Source of the DNA: Annona cherimola | Taxonomy: Eukaryota > Streptophyta > Magnoliopsida > Magnoliales > Annonaceae | Reading direction: 5' to 3' | Length of the DNA: 64,000 nt | NCBI GenBank assembly: GCA_030490835.1 | Contig: CM059971.1 | Coordinates: forward strand, 43,510,012-43,574,011 | Shown here: positions 19,707-32,500 of the stretch, piece by piece | Numbering within the stretch: position 1 is the first letter of the stretch | How the letters are laid out: each line of letters starts with the position of its first letter | Made by a program: the position numbers and the translations under genes | The notes under the pieces: generated by a model | Databases searched by the model: none | What the model saw: only the letters and a program-made list of their open reading frames with translations | What the model was told of the DNA's origin: nothing

Positions 19707-21260
19707 TGACAAGCTGCGCATATACCTAATTATAATGCTTGTTTTAACGCAAGGACACGTGCCGATCAAGTAATAAAGAGTGAGTAGAGTATCGTTCCCA
19801 CAAGGATTGTGTTAAACAGATTAGTACCTTAAATCTCAATTGTCTAAGTGAATTAGTAAAAGGAATGAGATTTGGTTTCAAAGAATTGAATAAAACTAAC
19901 TAAGCAAAGCATTAAATGACCAAAGTGGTGTGGAATACTGCTGAGATTGCCTTGAGATGATTAAGACAGGTGAGAATATGAATTCATTGAATCATAGCTA
20001 TGTCATTTGGTCCGCTTTAAGTTAGTTGTGCAGAGATTACTAATTTAGGTTCATTCATATTCATATATGTCTTCCAACATATATAAACCTAACCAAGTTT
20101 TAGTTATTTGCTATGTTCCCATGCACACAAGTAAAACAAGATTGATAACCATATCACCTAATCAAGATTACACAGGATTAATAGGTATATTCCTATCCAT
20201 ATTAACATCCAACACAAACAAGAGCTAGAATACCTGTGCCTTATATATGGATCTTATTCAAATCCCACTTTTCCAAGCATGAATCTGAATATTCGATCAA
20301 TCCACAAGGTTGCAAAGCTTGTAAACACATTAAGCATGATATATAAGGGTAATCTAAAGTAACACAAGTCACACCACAATAGTATTATCAGTTCAAACAT
20401 AAGAAAACCAAATAACATAGGTTATGAGTTCAAATCTTACATATCTCCCACCATAGGAAGGTTCATCCCATAAACATGACTTCAATTCCCATTAAAATCA
20501 AGTTACAATCATCTCAAGCAAAGAGAATAACAAATATGAAGAGATAGATGAGAAGAGGAGATGAAACTCAATGGATTTGCAATGATAGCTTCGATCTCCA
20601 CTTGATTTTCTCTCGTTCCATGAAGCTTTTGGTTTCTCCCTTTCTCCACAGCAGCCATCACCACTCTCTTTATCTCTGTGTCTGCCCTGACATGAATCCC
20701 TAGGTTTCTATTTAAACATATCAGCTTGCGCAGCACACGTGCAGAAATCTGTGCGTACGGATGCATAGTGGCACCTAGGCGGTAACTATCTGTGTGCTGT
20801 GTAACTTAGAAACCTTTCGGAATGTCCTAAAATCTGATGCCTTGGCGCCTTGGCGCCAACTCCTTGGGGTCCTTGTGATATGGAAATTCTTCTAGAACAC
20901 CTGTATGATCATGCCATGGCGGTTAGGCACTAACTCCCTGGAAGCTTTTATCCTAAAAACTCTTCTGGGTGTGTCTGCAATGTTAATGAAGTGGTGCCTA
21001 GGCGCCATCCTCATGCTCCTTTACCTGGCTTTGTTTTGCATTCCACTAGCCCGCATGCCTGTAAATTGCTCGTACTTTCTGCAAAAACTAAATGAACTAA
21101 ATAAATGAACTAAAAATGCATAAAAACTGTATAATACTCCTAAAATGCAAAAAGAGTGAAAATTAAGCTAAATGGATGCAAACTAAGCCTAATCCCTTAG
21201 ACTAACACACAAAAATAGTCTAAAATGGGCCATGATAACTCGCATTTTCACGAGTTATCA
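19707..21260 (-). repeat. element B 3' LTR
   Basis: 1554 bp, TG...CA on the minus strand. Its U3 end forms a hairpin (TGATAACTCG...CGAGTTATCA). A TATA-like TTTAAATAG lies at 20716-20708 on the minus strand, preceded by diverged GGCGCC-type palindromes (20770-21010). The PPT AAGTTTGGGGGTG abuts it at 21261-21273. Confidence 0.92.
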
Positions 21261-23294
21261 CACCCCCAAACTTAAATATTGCTAGTCCTCGAGTAACACA
21301 TGCAAACATAATGAATGAATGAATGAACAAATGAATTTGGACTCCGTCAACTCAACCTGCTTCCCATTATGCTTCTATCAATCAATTTCTCTATTCAACA
21401 AGGTCAAGAATAATCAAAACTTGAAAATCAATCATTGCACAAAACAGGACATGCATTTTCATCATTCATTCGCGAACCAAGTCAGTAGATGACAGAATTC
21501 TCTAGTACAAAGTAATAATTCAATATGCTAATCTTCCTCTTGATCAAAAGAAACTGGTTAGAAAATCAACCTAAACAGGTGAACCAAGGTTTAAGCTGAA
21601 CTAACTAGTCAAAGAAAATAGCAATCATTCACTGGATTCAATTTTTGCCCAACTGCACATTCTTCCCCCCCCCCCAAACTTATTGCAAAACTCTCCTCAC
21701 CATATTTCAGGATATTTGGAGATCTTTTTTTTTCTCCCCTCACTATATTTCAGGGTATCTTGGGAGAGTTTTGATTTTAAAGCATTATTACTTTGGTTTT
21801 CCTTTGCTTTTTTACGCGAACCTTGACATTTGTTGATGCCAAGTCCCGGTTACTCAGCTTAGGTCAATCACCCCCTTTTATTGTTCTGATAACTTGGTAG
21901 GGATATTGAACATTCTAGAAGAACTTTTTTTTATGAAGTATTACAATTTCTAAACCCATTAATTCTCTTAAAGCACTTAGTTAGCATTCTTTTAACTCAG
22001 TTCTCATCATTTCAGTCTAAAAGATTAACATATAATTGAATTAGAACAATGTACTATGAAATTCTTTTGATTCATTCACATGTCACTTGCAACTTGCTTT
22101 TACACATAGTCCTTAATCTGAATTGCCCATTTTTCATGAATTCAATTTCAAGTCAACATTTTTCTCAACCTTGCATATTTTCATTAAAATGGATTGAAAC
22201 AAGATAATTTTTACAGGCAAAATTTGACATGATATGCAATCTAACACATGTATACAAGATATGAATCAAAACACACCAAAAGAAATTATACACCCCCCAA
22301 ACTTGAGGGATGCATTGTCCTCAATGCATGCAACTACATGAAACCTACATGATCATAGACTGAGAAATGAATACAAAAGGAATATAAAATGTAAAGGACA
22401 GGTACGCTCTTAGGCGTCTGATGCGAAGGAGTTGTCGTCGTCGTCACAAATAGGAAGAAAGAAGAATGAGCAGCACAATATTGAAAAGTGCACTGCAAGC
22501 TCAAATGTTCAGGACTCTACACCCCAAAATATATTCCATCGAAGCTCTTCTCAGACAATCCAACTCAAGTTTCAAGCCATATTATTGATATCACAAGTGC
22601 ATTCCATAAACTCCTCCCCCACTACTTTAAACTCTTAGCCACAACAAAATAATGGAACTTTGACTGCCAAAATATGCAAAGATGGAGGATTTTGATATTT
22701 AAAATGATATCAACTAAGCAAACCATGGTTTTCTTGTTGATGGGCTCAAAAAATGCTTTCCGTTGAGATGTGGTAGCTCCCGTAACTCCTTCGGGATCAA
22801 AAGTTATGGCCAGTTGAAGTTGGCATGGTGAAAATTCGTGTTTTGCTGTTTTTTTATGCAGGCTGGGGGACGGCGCTGAGGCACCAAAAATTGAGGCCGG
22901 GCCACCAACTTGCTGACTCAAAAGTTGCTACATATTTTTTCCTTGAAAAAATATGGCGTTGGGGTGCCGGATCATGGCGCCGGAGCGTCATTTCTCTTAT
23001 CCCAATTTGCTGCAACATTTTCTTTTGCAAAAACTTAGCGTGGAGGTGCCAGAAATTGAGGCTGAGGCCTCACTCCAACTGCATTGTCTTGTCTTGAATG
23101 ATGAATATAAACTTGAACCTCCTTGATTCCATCATCTATCAATTTCAAAGTGGATTGAAAATCCATATGATAATCCTGTCCTTCCTTGCCTTGGGAGATA
23201 ATGCTTTTTTCTTGGATCAAAAATCAAAAAGTGTAATGTGTTGCCTCCCATTTAGAGCTAAATTTATCGTCTTTAGCCCGACGTCCCATTATGA
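21261..23294 (-). other. element B 3' non-coding region with PPT
   Basis: No coding content is recognised. The PPT lies at the left edge. A run of ten or more C at 21665-21677 may be a second purine tract on the minus strand. 22850-23060 has several GC-rich segments of the gcgccggagcg kind, and gggaggcaaca stands just after the gag stop (about 23240-23252 on the minus strand). Confidence 0.6.
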
Positions 23295-23791
23295 TTAACC
23301 AATTCTCACTCTATCGAACTTCCTTCCATGCGGATTGTGCACTGGAAGTTCAGATCTCTTCTTAGCATCTTCAAATAGATCAGTTAGCCTCTTTTCTTGA
23401 ATTTCATAGAGACTATAGAAAAGGTTTTCAGGGTCTTGAATAAATGATGGCTTCAAGATGCTTCTTTCCAAGGCTATGCATTGATCAATTAAGTCATGTT
23501 GCACTTGAATTTCAGGAAGACAAATTAGAGGAGTGTCGATATGATAATTTTTAAATTTTTCCACTATATCAGCCTCTATTTCTTCATCAATTTCTTCTTC
23601 CACTTCCTGGCTTTCCATTTGCTCAGCAAATTGTTCAAGTACATGTTGAGTACAGGTTGCTCTATCACATCGATTGATATATCTTCATTAATGCTCGGAG
23701 TGACTTCACAGCCCTGTTCCAACTCATCTTCTTCTGAAATTTCTTCTATATGACTGAAAGACACTTCTTGATGCCGGCATTGGAGTGCAGT
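23295..23791 (-). pseudogene. element B gag, C-terminal piece
   Basis: The minus strand reads CRHQEVSFSHIEEISEEDEL, then EEEIDEEIEADIVEKF and FYSLYEIQEKRLTDLFEDA, ending in HNPHGRKFDRVRIG and a stop. It matches the D gag at 25920-26416 nearly throughout. A frameshift near 23605 splits it. It was severed from the middle piece by the insertion of D, at left flank GCAGT. Confidence 0.85.
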
Positions 23792-25351
23792 TGATAACTC
23801 ATAAAAATACGAGTTATCATGGCCCATGTAAGACTATATTGGCGCGTTAGTCCAAGAGATTAGGCTTAGTTTGCATCTATTTAGCTAAATTATCACTCGC
23901 TTTGTATTTTAGGAGCATTATGTAGTTCTTATTCATTTTTAGTATAAATTATGCATTTTTTAGTTCATTTATTTAGTTTTATTCATTTTTACAAGAAGGA
24001 CAGAAATTCACAGGTATGCGGGCGAGTCGAAGGCAAAATGGAGCAAAGTGAAGAAGCAGGTAGGCTAGCGCCTAGGCGCCACCCTACATGCTTTAGCCAA
24101 AAGATCCAACACCTCACACTAAGCTCCCAGTGAGATGGCACCCAGGCGCCACTTCAATAGTATACAGGCATTCCAGAGAGCTTCTAGACCACCAGGACTC
24201 TAGGGAGTTGGCACTTAGGCGCCAAGGCATGAATTCCTAGGGGTTCTAGAAAAGTTCCTAGTGACCCAGCACAAAGAGAGTTGGCGCCTAGGCACCACTA
24301 CGCATCCATACGCACGGGTTTCTGCACATGTGCTGCGCAAGCTACCCATTATAAATAGAAACCGAGGGATTCGGGAGGAGGGGAGAGACGTGGAGAGGGT
24401 CGTGGTTGTTGTGGAGAAAAGGGAGAAAACCAAAGCTTCAAGGGAGGAGAGAAGAGCAAGTGGAGATCCAAGCTATCGTTGCAAACCCATTGAGTTTTAT
24501 CTGCTCTTCTCATCTATCTCTTCTCATTTGTTATTCTTCTTACGTGGGATGATTGTGAACTTGATTTTAATTGGAATTGATGTCATGGTTATAGGCTGAA
24601 TCTTTTTATGGTGGGAGATATGTAGGATTTGAACTCATAGCTTATGATATTTTGTTTTCTTATGCTTGAATTGATAATACTGTTTTGCTGTGACATATGC
24701 TACTTGAGATTACCCTTATTATCATGCTTAATGCGTTTACAAGCTGTGCAATCTTGTGGATTCATCTAATATTCAAATTCATGCTTGAAAAAGTGGGATT
24801 TGAATAAGATCCATATATAAAGCACAGGTATTCTAGCTCATGTTATGTTAGATGTTAATATGGATAGGAATATACCTATTAACCCTGTGTAATCTTGATT
24901 AGGTTATATGGTTATCAACCTTGTTTTACTTGTATGCATCGGAGCATAGCACATAACTAAAACTTGGTTAGGTTTGTATATGTTGGAAGACATATATGAA
25001 TATGAATGAACCTAGATTAGTAATTTCTGCACAACTAACTTAATTAGAACCAAATAACATAGCTATGATTCAATGAATTCATATTCACACCTATCTTAAT
25101 CATCTCAAGGCAATCTCAGCAACATCCACACCACCTTGGTCATTTACTGCTATGCTTAGTTAGTTTAATTCAATTCTTCGAAACAAAATCTCATTCCTTT
25201 TACCAATTCACTCAGACAATTGAGATTTAAGGTGCTAACCCGTTTAACACAATCCTCATGGGAACGATACTCTACTCACTCTTTATTACTTGATCAACAC
25301 ATATACTTGCGTTAAAACGAGCATTTTAATAGACACATACGCAGCTCGTCA
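23792..25351 (+). repeat. element D 5' LTR
   Basis: 1560 bp, TGATAACTC...GCTCGTCA. The U3 start is a near-perfect hairpin. Palindromic or near-palindromic GCGCCTAGGCGCC sites lie at about 24068, 24140, 24210 and 24283. TATAAATA follows at 24350-24357, then a leader reading gaaaccgagggattcggg. Confidence 0.93.
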
Positions 25352-25357
25352 AGTTTT

Positions 25358-25375
25358 TGGCGCCGTTGCCTGGGA
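25358..25375 (+). other. element D primer-binding site (tRNA-Asp type)
   Basis: TGGCGCCGTTGCCTGGGA starts six bases after the LTR end. It complements the 3' end of plant tRNA-Asp with one mismatch, as in Athila-lineage elements. Confidence 0.8.
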
Positions 25376-25505
25376 TTGGTTTAAACTTAGTACCTAACAA
25401 TTTCAGTTGTCTTCTGTGAATGCGTATATATTATACATAGTTTTTCTTTTCTTTCTTTTCTTTTGATAAAATTCTATTTCAGAAGTCTTTGATTTGCAAT
25501 TTTCA

Positions 25506-26416
25506 ATGGCTTCAAATGCTATCACTGGATAAATGCAGAATTTTCAATACCAAGCACTTCCAGTTTCCATGGGTTTAATGATGTACTAGCACCCTTAGAT
25601 CACTTCGCAGGTTTTGATTATCAAATGCAGGGAATGGATAATTCTTATTCAACTTACTACGATGTATGTGGAGGCGAAGGACATCTGTCAATCCAATGTG
25701 TGTATTATTCAGCGTCCGTGGGCTATTATGAGCATTTGAATGATACACAGGACTACCATGGAGACTTGCAATCAAGGAATATGATGCCTTTTGATTCTCA
25801 AACACAAGAAATTGAGGAGTCATTTTCACCTGAAAACAAACCATCTTTGGAAGACATGTTCATGCAACAACAAATGCAATTTAATGAGAACATGCAGAAG
25901 CAGGTGGAGGAATTGTCAACTGCCATCCAATGTCGGCATCAAGAACCGTCTTCTAGTCTTATTGAAGAAATTTCAGAAGAAGACCAGTTGGAACAGGGTC
26001 GCGAAGTCATTCCGAGCATTAATGAAGATATATCAATCGATGTGATAGAGCAACTTGTACCTCAGTTCATTCTTGAACAATTGGCCGAGCCAATCAAAAG
26101 CCAGGAAGCAGAAGAGAAAATCGACGAAGAAATAGAGGTTGATATATTGGAGAAAGTTGAAAATGGTCATATCAACATACCTCTAATTGGTCTTCCTAAA
26201 ATTCAGCTGCAGCAATACTTAAGTGATCAATGCATAGCCTTGGAAAGCAGCATCTTGAAGAAATCATTAATTCAAGACCCCGAACAACCCTTCTATAGTC
26301 TCTATGAAATTCAAGAAAAGAGGCTAACTAATCTATTTGAAGAGGCTAAGAAGAGATCTGAACTTCTAGTGCACAATCCGCATGAAAGGAAGTTCGATAG
26401 AGCGGGAATTGGCTAA
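25506..26416 (+). pseudogene. element D gag
   Basis: The ATG at 25506 (MASNA) is followed by a one-base loss, compared with element B, that creates an early TAA. The main frame runs 25625-26416, 263 residues. It has a CCHC knuckle whose first Cys is Tyr (YDVCGGEGHLSIQC), a region with LQSRNMMPFDSQTQEIEE, and an acidic coiled C-terminal half (IEEISEEDQLEQGREV, AEEKIDEEIEVDILEKV). The motif gggaggcaaccc follows at about 26461. The intact knuckle in the B copy shows the Tyr is a mutation here. Confidence 0.85.
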
Positions 26417-29282
26417 TCATAATGGGACGTCGGGCTGAAGATGATAAATTTAGTGTTTAATGGGAGGCAACCCATTACACTTTTTAATTTTTAATCCGAG
26501 AATAAAGCAGCTATCTCCCAAGGCAAGGACAAGATTGTCATGCTCAAATATGTACTTTCAATCCACTTTCAAGTTGTTAATGATGGAATCAAGGAGTTTC
26601 AAGTTTATATTCATCATTCAAGACAAGAAGATGTAGTTAGAGTTAGGCCTTGGCCTCAATTTTTGGCGCCCCGGCGCTAAGTTTTTGCAAAAGAACATGT
26701 TCTAGCAAGTTGGGATCAGAGAAGTGGCGCTCCGGCACCATGATCCGGCACCCCGGCGCCATATTTTTCAAGAAAATAACATGTTGCAACTTTTTCAAGA
26801 AATAAATTTCAAATAAAATTTTCTAAATCAAGAAAAGCAATTAAAACATCATTTACAATTATTTCAAAGAAATTTTAATAAATGGAAATTCATTTAGAAA
26901 ATTTGCTTGCTTACCTTGACCGTGAGAGCTTTCCGGATCAACCTTTTCCTTTCCTTTGCCTATGACAGAATAGCATAATATCCATGTAAATTCTATTTGC
27001 TTGCATTTATTTAGATTTCCAACCCATCTCCATAAATATTCATAACCCGTTTAATTTCCAAGTCGGGTATGCATACTTTACACCCTTACGTAACGCAATT
27101 ATTCATTATGCCTCATATTAAATTCCCATATATTAATCTCAAAATTTGAGATTATCAATTCAGCAATGTATTTCACATTTTTCATCATATTTTAACATAT
27201 TTTTGCATATTTTTGCATTTTAATATTTTACATAATGCATTTATCATCTTATCATGTGCACTGCTTCACATATGTGCGTCTAATAGCATCTAATTCATAT
27301 ATTTCTTAAAATTTTTCAAATCAACAACTTGTCCTCCAATTCAGCAAGTTTATACAATTCATTTAACACCTATTTAGTGCATTTTTACGAATTTTTAAAC
27401 CACAATTTTCAAAGTTTCAAAAACAGCCACTTTGACATCCAATTTCTACACTTTATACGCCTCTTTTGATACTCCAACATAAACAGATTTTAATCTATTT
27501 AATTCCAGAAATTTATCCCAATTTTCTTACCCTAAATTCAATTCATTTTCACATATTTAAAATCCATATATAAGTTATTTGCAAAACAGCAACATTTTAT
27601 ACATGTATAGGGCACCCGTTTACACCATTTGGACGTCCACTTCACACTCCTTTCAAAATCCGAATTTGGGCAGTTTATGCAAGGTCCCTTTTTACGTCCA
27701 AAGTGTCCTATATTTAGGGTATTTTACCCTATAATTCACCCATAATTTATTTAAATCATTTCATATATCATTCTCAACATTTAAATGTGAATTTCGGGCA
27801 TTAGAAGAAATCCTAGCTAGCTTATCTTCTACACTTCATAATTCATGCTAAATTTCATATATTTTCAACATTATATCATGAATTATCATGTGATTATATC
27901 CACCAAATAAAATAGCAACTTAAACATAAATTTCAGCATGTTTAAGCTAGTGTAGAATCTCATATATCACACTAATCAATTCCTACTTTCATCTAACTCT
28001 TAATTATACTACTTGCTATAAACTTCCCATTAAATTACCTAATGAAAAGCATCATAAATCTTCATTAAAGGATGCCTTACGAATCATATTTTCTTCCCAT
28101 AGATTAAGTACAAAAAAAATAAAACTCATTCAAACTCATAATGTACTTACTTGTATAGAGAGTAACACTTAATTCTCCTTCCCAAGCAAGCTTTCTCTTC
28201 TTTTTTTGATTTTCTTTCTTTTTTTTCACTTATTTTTAGGTTTGAAAAGGTAGTGAAAGGGGACGTGAGGTGCTGCTGGAATGGAAGCTCAAAATGCAGA
28301 AATTTTTCTAAGTATCCATCACACACATGGACGTCCCTATGCTTTTATGCAATTAGCTGGAAATTTCCAGTTAATGGGCCCCACATGCCACTTCATCAAT
28401 GCTAATTCCAATGTAATTCTATCCCCTTAGCTGACATGGCAACTTGTGGGCCATTAAATTTTTTTTTTCATAATTATAAATTCACTAATTATCCATTGCA
28501 TTAAACCATCACAAACCTGTCCACCAGATCACGCCCATACTCAGCTACTGTTTTCCAATTTTTTCAACAAATTTTTTCAGCCATTAAATGCACATTTATA
28601 TTCCCTAATACCTAGGCTAATTATCCATGCAATTAGAAATTTTTAAAAAATAAAAAAAATCACATTTTGACCACTTGAACGGCCACCATTTTCAGCTCCA
28701 TTTTCAAATGGCTGCACACGTCCCTCTTTTGCTGCAGCTTATCTCATCATAATTAATTTTTTCCCAGCTTTATTTAATCACTCATTTAATTACCTAGTAG
28801 TGTAGGGAATTTAGGGTCATTTTATTTTAATGAAAAAAATTATAAAACATTCATTGAGCGGCCAAACCATCCACATCATCCATGGAATATGCTGCTGTCC
28901 ATTTTTGCTTTTCCCATTCAACGGTCCAGATTTGCCTTTCTAGATCCGAATTTTACTTTAATTTAATGCAAAATTACCTTCATTAATTCATAGTTGACTT
29001 TAGGTATCCATTATATTATAAAAATATTTTATAAAATACAAATACATGGCTGTTTACACATCCTTGGCTGCCACCTCCTCCAAATTGCTTTTGACCCATT
29101 TAATTATGCATTTAATTAAGAGATAATTGCAGGGATTTTATTATTTTTAGTAATTTACATAATACCCTACAAATTATCCCCTCTTGACACCTCAAATTTG
29201 TCTTTATGCATTAGATTATTTTATACATTTTTAACATAAATGCTATTTATTTTTTGGGATTGAAAAGTCAAAATCTCTAAAC
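26417..29282. other. element D non-coding interior, mostly AT-rich DNA of unknown origin
   Basis: 26417-26785 parallels the region after gag in B (GGCGCCCCGGCGC motifs). After ttgcaactttt at about 26785 similarity to B is lost and 2.5 kb of AT-rich, stop-filled DNA follows. Its first part (ttgcttgcttacc, tttcctttccttt) resembles the layout of the chromovirus LTR at 33205-33270, so it may be a decayed relative of that LTR. No gene is seen. Confidence 0.5.
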
Positions 29283-29385
29283 CCAATCCTCGTGGGAACG
29301 ATACTGTACTCACTCTTTATTACTTGATCGACACGCATACTTGCGTTAAAACGAGCATTTTAATAGATATATACGCAGCTCGTCA
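29283..29385 (+). repeat. element D truncated 3' LTR (last 103 bases)
   Basis: It aligns with 25249-25351 (caatcctcgtgggaacgata, acgcagctcgtca) with a few substitutions. The rest of the LTR and the PPT are missing, so a deletion joins AT-rich DNA to this stub. Confidence 0.85.
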
Positions 29386-29580
29386 GTGGTAGCCAATTGC
29401 TCCACCTGTTTCTGCATGTTCTCATTAAATCGCATTTGGCTCTTCATGAATTGCATGAACATGTCTTCAAAAGATGGCTTGTTTTCAGGTGACAATGGCT
29501 CCTCAATTTCCTGTGTTTGACAATCGAAAGGCATCATATTCCTCGATTGCAAGTTTCCATGGTAGTCCTGTGAATCATTT
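29386..29580 (-). pseudogene. element B gag, middle piece
   Basis: The minus strand reads LQSRNMMPFDCQTQEIEEPL and FMKSQMRFNENMQKQVEQLA, collinear with D gag at 25765-25920. It ends on one side at the D insertion (29385) and on the other at the C insertion (29581). Confidence 0.85.
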
Positions 29581-32500
29581 TGTGGCGCCCCGACCCGGGT
29601 GCCTAGAAGCTTTACTTCGGGATTTTTATTGATTGGTAAACGTGACTCAGGATTGTTGCCCTGATCACACGGCGGGATTTTTAAATTGAATTTGGTCCAA
29701 ATTTTTTTTTTATTCCTTTTCTTTATTTTTCATCACATAACAAACACTTGTCATCAACTTTACGCATGATACTCATAATAACATCATATCATCATATATG
29801 AACATATTCTTGTCATTAATTTCACATATTTTATTCATATCATAATAACTAACTTATCTACATCACAAGTTCCTTCAATCTAAACATTTCATACATACAT
29901 ATTTTGATGATTCCATATAATCATTCATACCATATACAGACCAGTTTGTTGAAAAGTTTTCTTCATACTCTTTTCCTTTCCTGCATGGCCTGTGCGGTAC
30001 CTGTCTATGGTTGGGGAAAACAAAACATGAGTCGAAACTCAATAAGCAAGCATTTTTCATTTTAAATGCATTTCTCACCTTTCAGTAGTAGACGCTTAAC
30101 AAGCGTTCGACTAGCAATTGGAGGATGTTAGAAATATGTGGAAAATTAGCCAAGTCTATGTTTTGATGATTAACAAATCAATTTGAGTAAGTTTTGTTTA
30201 CTAACATGTTTGTGGAAATGACTTAAGGTTATAATTTGAAGAATATGAAGCATGGCAAGTCAAGTCGATTTCCAAGTCGACTTAGGCTTCGACTTAGGCC
30301 AAGTCGATCCCCAAGTCGACTCAAGAAGCGACTTCAAGACGTCATTCCCTTCCAGAGTTGAAATCGAGAATAAGAGGTGCCGAAGTAGCATCCCAAGTCG
30401 ACTCCGCTTGCGACTTGAGTGAAGTCGCAGACCAAGTCGACTCCAGCATCGACTTCGAAACATCATTTCCTTCCAGAGTTGAAATCGAGAACGAGAACTG
30501 CCGAAATCGCATCCCAAGTCGACTCCGCTTGCGACTTGAGGTGAAGTTGCATCCCAAGTCGACTCCAGTTGCGACTTGGAGGCGTCATTTCTGTCCAGAG
30601 TTGAAACCGAGAACAAGGGCTGGCAAAGTCGCATCCCAAGTCGACTCCGCAGCGACTTGGGTGAAGTCGCAGATCAAGTCGACTCCGACTTCGACTTCAA
30701 TACGGAAACATGCAGATCAAGATAACTCAATGATAGATTCAAGAAATTCAAAAGAAAATGAAGATCAAATGAGGATCAAGTGAAGACCAAAGCAAAGCTG
30801 CATATTTCTCATGGAGAATCGAGATCATGCATTTGGATTTCTCTTATGCACTCCAATACTCAAAGACTCAAGACTCAAGACATGGAGTCAAATGTGTTTA
30901 AGATAAAAGAATCATAAAGAGTCTTAAAGGAAGAACAACCAAACATGAAGAAACTCAAGCAAGCAAAGCATTCCAAGGATTTCAAGTTCATCAAGCAAGC
31001 TGTCGAGGTGAAGTCGCACCCGAAGTCAACTCCACCTGCGACTTGGGTCAAGTCGAGGACCAAGTTGACCCAGACTGGAACTTAAAGTTGTTGCGAACAT
31101 ATGAAGTCGCACCCGAAGTCGACTCCATCTGCGACTTGGGTCACAACGGTCGGAAAATTTTCGAACGTTGGCTCATTAAATGCGCGCCACCTACTTCCAA
31201 ATGTTCGGATTCCCTCCACAATTATAAAAGGCAATCAATATGAAGGAGGAGGGCAGCTGAGAATTCATTAAGTGAGCATAACTCCCATCTTTAAGAGCTT
31301 CTAGAGATCAGCCAATTTTTAGAAAAAGAACCTTGCTTCAAACTGCCAAGAGCTGCTTGCTGAATCTCTACGCCTACACTACAAGTTCTTCTCTGCGTTA
31401 AATCTGCATCTACACAACAGTAACATGTAGAAACTTTCTTTTGTTATTTCTTGTTGTATTGAACTTGATTTAGTTTGGGTAACTAAGATCAAGTGTAAGC
31501 AAAGTAGTGTGTGATTGGAGTGGAACTCGTCACCTACTTGTGCTGTGGTTGTATATGCCCCCTAGAGCTAGAATCTAGAAGAGAGCAGAGGCTGTGGTTG
31601 TATATGCCCCCTAAAGCTAGAATCTAGAAGAGAGTGGAGACTCTAGTTGTATTCGCGGAATACATAGTGGAACCCAAGTCACAAGGGGTGTGAGCTTGGA
31701 AGAGTGGAGTAGGGAGGTTGCCCGAACCACTATAAAATCTTGTGTGTTCATTTTTGTTTCTGCTCTTTACATTATTGCTCTCATTTTGTTTCTTCATAAA
31801 GGGGACTAGATTAATCCGGGGTAAAGTTTCTATTTAAGTTATAAATTTTTAAATACCCAATTCACCCCTCCCCTCTTGGGTAACTGCCATTAACTCGGGA
31901 CCAACAGAGGAAACCTTTTCATAAGTACCTTTCACAAACATTTCATGATCCCAATTCATGGCAAACATATGCTTGTAAATCTTGACATATAAATTCTTTT
32001 TCCATAGACATATTTATGTTCTAAAACATTTTTCATTGAAGCTCCTTTTCTCATAGGACATTCTCATGTCCTAAAATACTTTTCATAAAACCCTTTTTAA
32101 GCATATGCAACATGCAATACGTCTCTGTCCATCTGGTAGGTGACACATATCAAGTGATCATCCTTCCTTAGGAGAGAAACTCTTCCAGGTGATAGCCCAC
32201 GAGCCAGGCGGCTATCCGTGTCCATCTCCCATTGCGGGAGGGCACCACCGGCATTTAGCCTTATTCAAGCGACTCGACCTATGCAAAGGGGGCCCAATTT
32301 GCAACCGCGTCCAGCTTGCATATCCTTTACAGTAGACCTAGTACATATTCCTTGTGCACACTTTTCCTTCACATTCACATGCTAGCATGATTTTATAAAA
32401 ACCACAGATCACAGTCTGTGTCCTTTTTCTGAAAACTTGATGCTAACATGCTTTCATAAAATACTACAGACCTCAGCCTGTATTCCTTTCAAATTTTAAA

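Larger units (their letters stand above)
23792..29385 (+). mobile_element. element D: same family as B, opposite orientation, inserted in B gag, 3' truncated
   Basis: A full 5' LTR, tRNA-Asp-type PBS and gag are present, then about 2.9 kb of AT-rich DNA and only the last 103 bases of a 3' LTR. The flanks GCAGT (23787-23791) and GTGGT (29386-29390) align with the same five bases of the intact gag, so they are probably a decayed 5-bp TSD. It carries no pol domain. Confidence 0.82.
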
